From the NCBI GenBank assembly GCA_005784505.1, contig VCAZ01000111.1, positions 664,537 through 728,536 of the forward strand: a stretch of DNA of 64,000 bases, written 5' to 3'. The notes under the pieces are model-generated. The model made no database searches, had not been told where the DNA came from, and saw nothing but the letters and a program-made list of their open reading frames with translations. Numbering within the stretch: position 1 is the stretch's first letter; each line of letters begins with the position of its first letter. A program made the position numbers and the translations under genes. The DNA comes from Bagarius yarrelli (taxonomy: Eukaryota > Chordata > Actinopteri > Siluriformes > Sisoridae). Below are positions 59,943 through 64,000 of the stretch, one piece after another.

Positions 59943-62040
59943 CTATAGACTACAACATACTTATTCTTTGTTCATATCTGTTTGTTTGCTTAAAAAAACC
60001 TATCCTACTCATTTTGGTCGCATCCCCTTAGGTTCAGTGCCCCCCTCAAAACCAGTAAATATCAGCTACACACCAACAATAACACAATTTAGCCAAAAAA
60101 ACTCCTAATATGGAAAGGACAGTCCGTAACTTAACTCACAGCAGCACATTGTACCCTGTGCTTTTGACCAGTCAGAGACAACAACCCTGTTATCATCTTA
60201 CTTATTGGCTCACAAATGCCTAAACATAAGTTTCCAATTAAAAGTCAAACAAAAAGTAAAGCTTTTAAAGTCTGTTTTTCCCTTTTATTGAACTTTTCCG
60301 TTTGGGTTAACTGCCCAATTAGCTGGGAAAAAAGCGGAAGTATGTTGAGTATCTAAAGAGGCTTAACGAAAAAGCACTTAACTGATCTCGGAGTCAGTTT
60401 TGGCCAATAGCCTTTGTCTTTTTTTTTTTTTTTTTCATTACAGACACATTAAATCAAAGATTGAAAATGTTTGTACCCTTGAAAATCAACAAAATGTATC
60501 TTATTTTATTATTTCTTGCCTAGCTACAAAAAAATCGGTCGCTAACGTGCTGTGTTGCCATTCCTGTCTTGACTAAATCTTGTACAATGATTATTTAACA
60601 CATAGATCCCTATTGCTACTCCCTGGAGCACTTTTTGGCTTTTATTCTCATTTCCTACCGTCTAATTACCGCCGATCATTACAAATTCGATTAGCGTATT
60701 TGAGGGCAGGAGGTTGCCTTTGCTGCCAAAATCCCCCAATTGATTTTTGCATCTAGTAAGGATTGTGTTGAGGTTAAAGACTGTTGATTATTTCTTTGAG
60801 CACATTCAAGCTTTTGAGACACGCTGGGGGCTGATGGTGTTAGCCAAGCCTCCACTGCCTGTCACCATGCACATGAACCCTCGGTGCTCATTAAGCCTGA
60901 TTGTTAGTGTTGATCTTCACCAGCATCCTCTTCTGCACCGCTGAGCCCAATTCAAATATCACAAGAAATTCAGCTAATCGGGAGCCAGATGGGCGAACCA
61001 GAATAACAACCTAATAGCAAACCAGATGGGCAAACCAGGATAACATCTGGACAAAGATGTTTTTTGTGTTTGGGAGGTGCTAAACTTATTCTGTGGTGTA
61101 GTTATGGGTATGTCTGTTTGTTCTGCATGGGTACTTCAGAGCAATTTTGTCATCAGCAGTGGATTTTTTTTCCCCCATTTTGGGCTTTGGATAATGTGCT
61201 GAAAACACGGCTTGGTGGGGGATTAGCAATGGAATGGACTCCTATGTTATGGTTAATGCCTGACATTAGTGTGTCGCAGACCTCGTGTCCTGATGTGGAG
61301 AAAAGCATGAGTTTGAAAGATTGAATGCATTAAGGACAAGCGATTTGAAAAGATTAGCAAATAGCGTATTCAGTCTGATCACCATTACAAAATGGCTCTT
61401 GGCAGAACAAGACGGTTTTGCTATGCTTTGGAATGTCTTCCATGGCTGGAGGGCAAATTCTTTGAAAAAATAACATTTAAAAGCATACATCTGAGATGCA
61501 TACTGTACATTTAGGGTTTATTTACAGTTTTTTTTTTCTTACAGCCCTTTTACAGCACATAGCATTGCATTCGGTTTATGTTGTTTTGCGCCGATACTTT
61601 TATTGCAGCAATCATAGATTGCAAGAAATCATAGATAGCAAGAAATCATAGGTCATACATTCAGTAGTTTAATAAATGTGAATAAATATACTCATAAAAT
61701 ATTTGCAGCAGGAATTTAAAAATGTGGTATATGCAAATTTACATAGGAAAACTCATGTATGGAATCCTCCACTTGTACCATAATTATAGTACAATTTGTA
61801 AAATTGCATATTTATATTATTTCCTCTTATAATTCAAGTGATTGATATTTCAAAATGCTTAACATTTCACAAATAAGACTAGACATTCCAAAGAAATGTC
61901 AAGAGTAGATAATGTGCTGTCATGGCTGAGCTGCATTGTTGGAAGATTTAGCACCAATCACTGTTTTATCACTGCACAATTCGTCATTTAGAGGTGCAAT
62001 TATTATTTAATGTCATTATTTAATTACTTTTAGCCCTTTA
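59943..62040. other. Gene-poor region, partly non-repetitive
   Basis: No exon recognised. The stretch 60560-60960 is less AT-biased than its surroundings and has homeodomain-like core sites (ctaattacc, cgattagcg). It could be a regulatory element, but conservation cannot be judged from one sequence. Confidence 0.35.
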
Positions 62041-62074
62041 AGCTCCAATTTTAGTGGAGTTTTGTGGCAACGCT

Positions 62075-62480
62075 AATTTGATTGCTTTTTATTATCAAGT
62101 CAAATTAAGTCCCCTTTATTAATATGCCACTTTTCTACAATAGAGGTTGTATCAAAGCAGCTTTACAGAATCACATTAAATAAAACAATACAATGAACAC
62201 TTACTGAAAACAATATGATCAGTTTAAGTTTTTTCTGAGTCCCTAAGTTAGTAAGCCAGGGGCGACAGCGGCAAGGAACCAGAACTTCCAAACACTTGGA
62301 AGAAACCAAACCAAAGTCTGGGGGTCAGTTTTTCTCTGACCAGCCAAACCCCAGCAGGTTATTCCATGCTGTAGCAAAGTTTCCATGGTCTTGTCCGGAT
62401 GGCCATCTAGACTGGGAAAACTGCCTCTGGGGCTTATTAGTTCTGTACTGATCCATCAACTGGGCTGGATGAAGATTGGA
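62075..62480. mobile_element. Fish interspersed repeat (cttaagtcccctttatt type)
   Basis: It begins gtcaaattaagtccccttta and includes gtatcaaagcagctttacag and ggcgacagcggcaaggaacc. This wording recurs widely in fish genomes. The class is unknown to me. Confidence 0.5.
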
Positions 62481-63477
62481 TCTGGTCATCTGAAGCTCAG
62501 AATATGAAAGAAACAGAGTTATGTTAGTGTATGAAATGTATGCTTATTATCAAAACGTTCATTTCTTGTTAAACAAAGGAGGTTTAGTTGTCACTTATAC
62601 AGCACATGAACATTTTTTCTTAGTAGGATCAACTATAATACAGCCCCTGGAGCAGGAAGGGTTAAGGGTATTGCTCGAGGCAGTCGTCCAAACAACAACT
62701 CAGCTCCTTAAGCATTTGAGCTCCTACTATATAAGTAAGAAGTAAAGAAGTAAAGTGTTGGATAGATTTTCACACAGCTTTCCTAAAAGGGTTGATAAAT
62801 AGCCCCTATCTTCAGGGAGTCCAACCACCCACCCACCGATCCACCGCTGCTCTTGTTAGTGCTGAGCACTTCGTTATTTTCCATATTATCAAGCCGTTCA
62901 TACACATGAAACCTCCATTAGTCACAGTGACTAAACAAACACTGAACATTTCCAGGATGATTTTGTGTTTGTAAAGGTCCTCTGATGTGCTACGTTACAT
63001 CCCGAATACACACCTATCTTCAGTCGCAGTGACTAAAGGGTTTAATTAGACTTTTATTCATGAGGCACATAGTCGGGTTAGCTAAAGAAAAACAATTCAG
63101 ACTTAGTCAGTACAGACTTACAAACCTTGATAATTCATGTCTTCCCTATTGAAGCATATCTATTATACACTCTTTATTTGTTTCCAAAGACTGCAGGTTT
63201 TTATCAATTTCCTATTCTTTTAAGTGTGTAGCATGTTGATTTATAACCAGTGGGAGCATGCGGTGGGCCAAATAGTCTAACTAATTAAGTAGTTTTCGCA
63301 GCTTTTTATCCCACCAGACAACAAAATTAATTCTAGCACGTTTTGTGTTCTTTTGTAAGACAAAAATTTGGAAGAGAGGTAGAATAGTGCAGGGGATTTT
63401 TAGTCCTGAATAGAATTTTCAGGGCTTTCTAAGAACACATTAATTAATCAATTACTTTTTCAGTCTTGCTTTGTGTA

Positions 63478-63878
63478 GCAGGCTTCTCGTGGTAAAGCCC
63501 CCACCAAGCCACCACATCTGGGCCCCTAAGCAAGGCCTTTAACCCCAGTTTCTTAGTGGTATAAAGAGAGATAAATGTAAGTCGCTCTGAATACAGAGCA
63601 TCTGCCAAAAGCTTTAAATGTAAATGTAAAGAACATATGCTGTAGGTATGATTGTCAAAACTAAATTTATGTAACAATATGGCTTCCACAATGATTATAC
63701 ATTTACATTTGGCGGATGCCCTTATCCAGAGCGACTTACACTATTCCCTGTTATACAACTGAGCAATTGGGGGTTATAGACCTTGTTTAAGGGCTCAGCA
63801 GTGGTGGCTAAATGGTGCTAGGAATCGGGTCTTCAAGTTGGTAGTCCATCACCGTAACCACTGCGCTACCACTTTACC
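63478..63878. mobile_element. Two opposed SINE copies at the right edge
   Basis: A plus-sense copy (63478-63640: gggcccctaagcaaggcctt then gtaagtcgctctgaatacag) faces a minus-sense copy (63695-63878: cttatccagagcgacttaca through accgtaaccactgcgctacc). Confidence 0.7.
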
Positions 63879-64000
63879 CATTTTATGATATAGTGCTTGA
63901 AGAACATCGTGTTTAACTAACACACATCTGTTTTATATGTATATTTAGCTGTATTTTAGACCAATAAGGCTATCCCACGATTCCCACCCTCACCCAACTA

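Noticed and set aside
54400..64000. Search for another gene upstream of mxra5
   Set aside because: Frames here are short and repeat-derived, and none carries a known domain except the hAT remnants.

Overview
This window looks like nuclear DNA of a bony fish. The introns are GT-AG and often kilobases long, AT-rich intergenic DNA is full of microsatellites, and teleost-type tRNA-derived SINEs, hAT and mariner non-autonomous elements are everywhere. The SINE mix (several copies ending in a 'ctctggataagggcgtctgcc'-type tail) recalls ostariophysan fish such as catfish or characins. That last step is an inference from general familiarity, not a search result.

Five protein-coding genes can be reconstructed exon by exon, and all lie on the minus strand. 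Reading right to left (their own 5' to 3' order): mxra5 (54243-45643, six coding exons, LRR plus 12 Ig domains, extracellular matrix); rab33a (44294-41858, two coding exons, Golgi/vesicle Rab GTPase); selenot (38071-35353, five coding exons, with an in-frame TGA read as selenocysteine); rnf4 (32269-27599, six coding exons, SUMO-targeted ubiquitin ligase); and the 5' part of fgfrl1 (signal-peptide exon 22493-22556, first Ig exon 2484-2756, the rest beyond the left edge). Splice phases close exactly for rab33a (231 codons), selenot (222 including Sec) and rnf4 (176). For mxra5 they close (2232) only if one extra base near 50409-50425 is discounted.

Layout: 1-2483 is fgfrl1 intron with a long foldback element. 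2757-22492 is a ~19.7 kb fgfrl1 intron holding SINEs, a 34-bp minisatellite and GA/CA tracts. 22493-24000 holds the fgfrl1 signal exon, a probable non-coding first exon and a GC-rich promoter. 24100-25510 is a nested transposon block. 25510-26940 is intergenic repeats including a ~215-bp TA tract. 26940-32270 is rnf4. 32270-33560 is intergenic with TA/CA tracts. 33560-38071 is selenot with a long 3' UTR. 38072-41490 is repeats. 41490-44500 is rab33a. 44500-45290 is a short spacer. 45290-54270 is mxra5. 54270-64000 is gene-poor repeat-bearing DNA in which I see no exon.

The genes do not form a pathway: one matrix protein, one Golgi Rab, one ER selenoprotein, one nuclear ubiquitin ligase and one FGF-binding receptor. 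I saw no novel molecular system. The points most worth checking are the selenocysteine codon and candidate SECIS of selenot, the mxra5 frameshift, and the hAT element with a perfect 8-bp target duplication nested in an older repeat.
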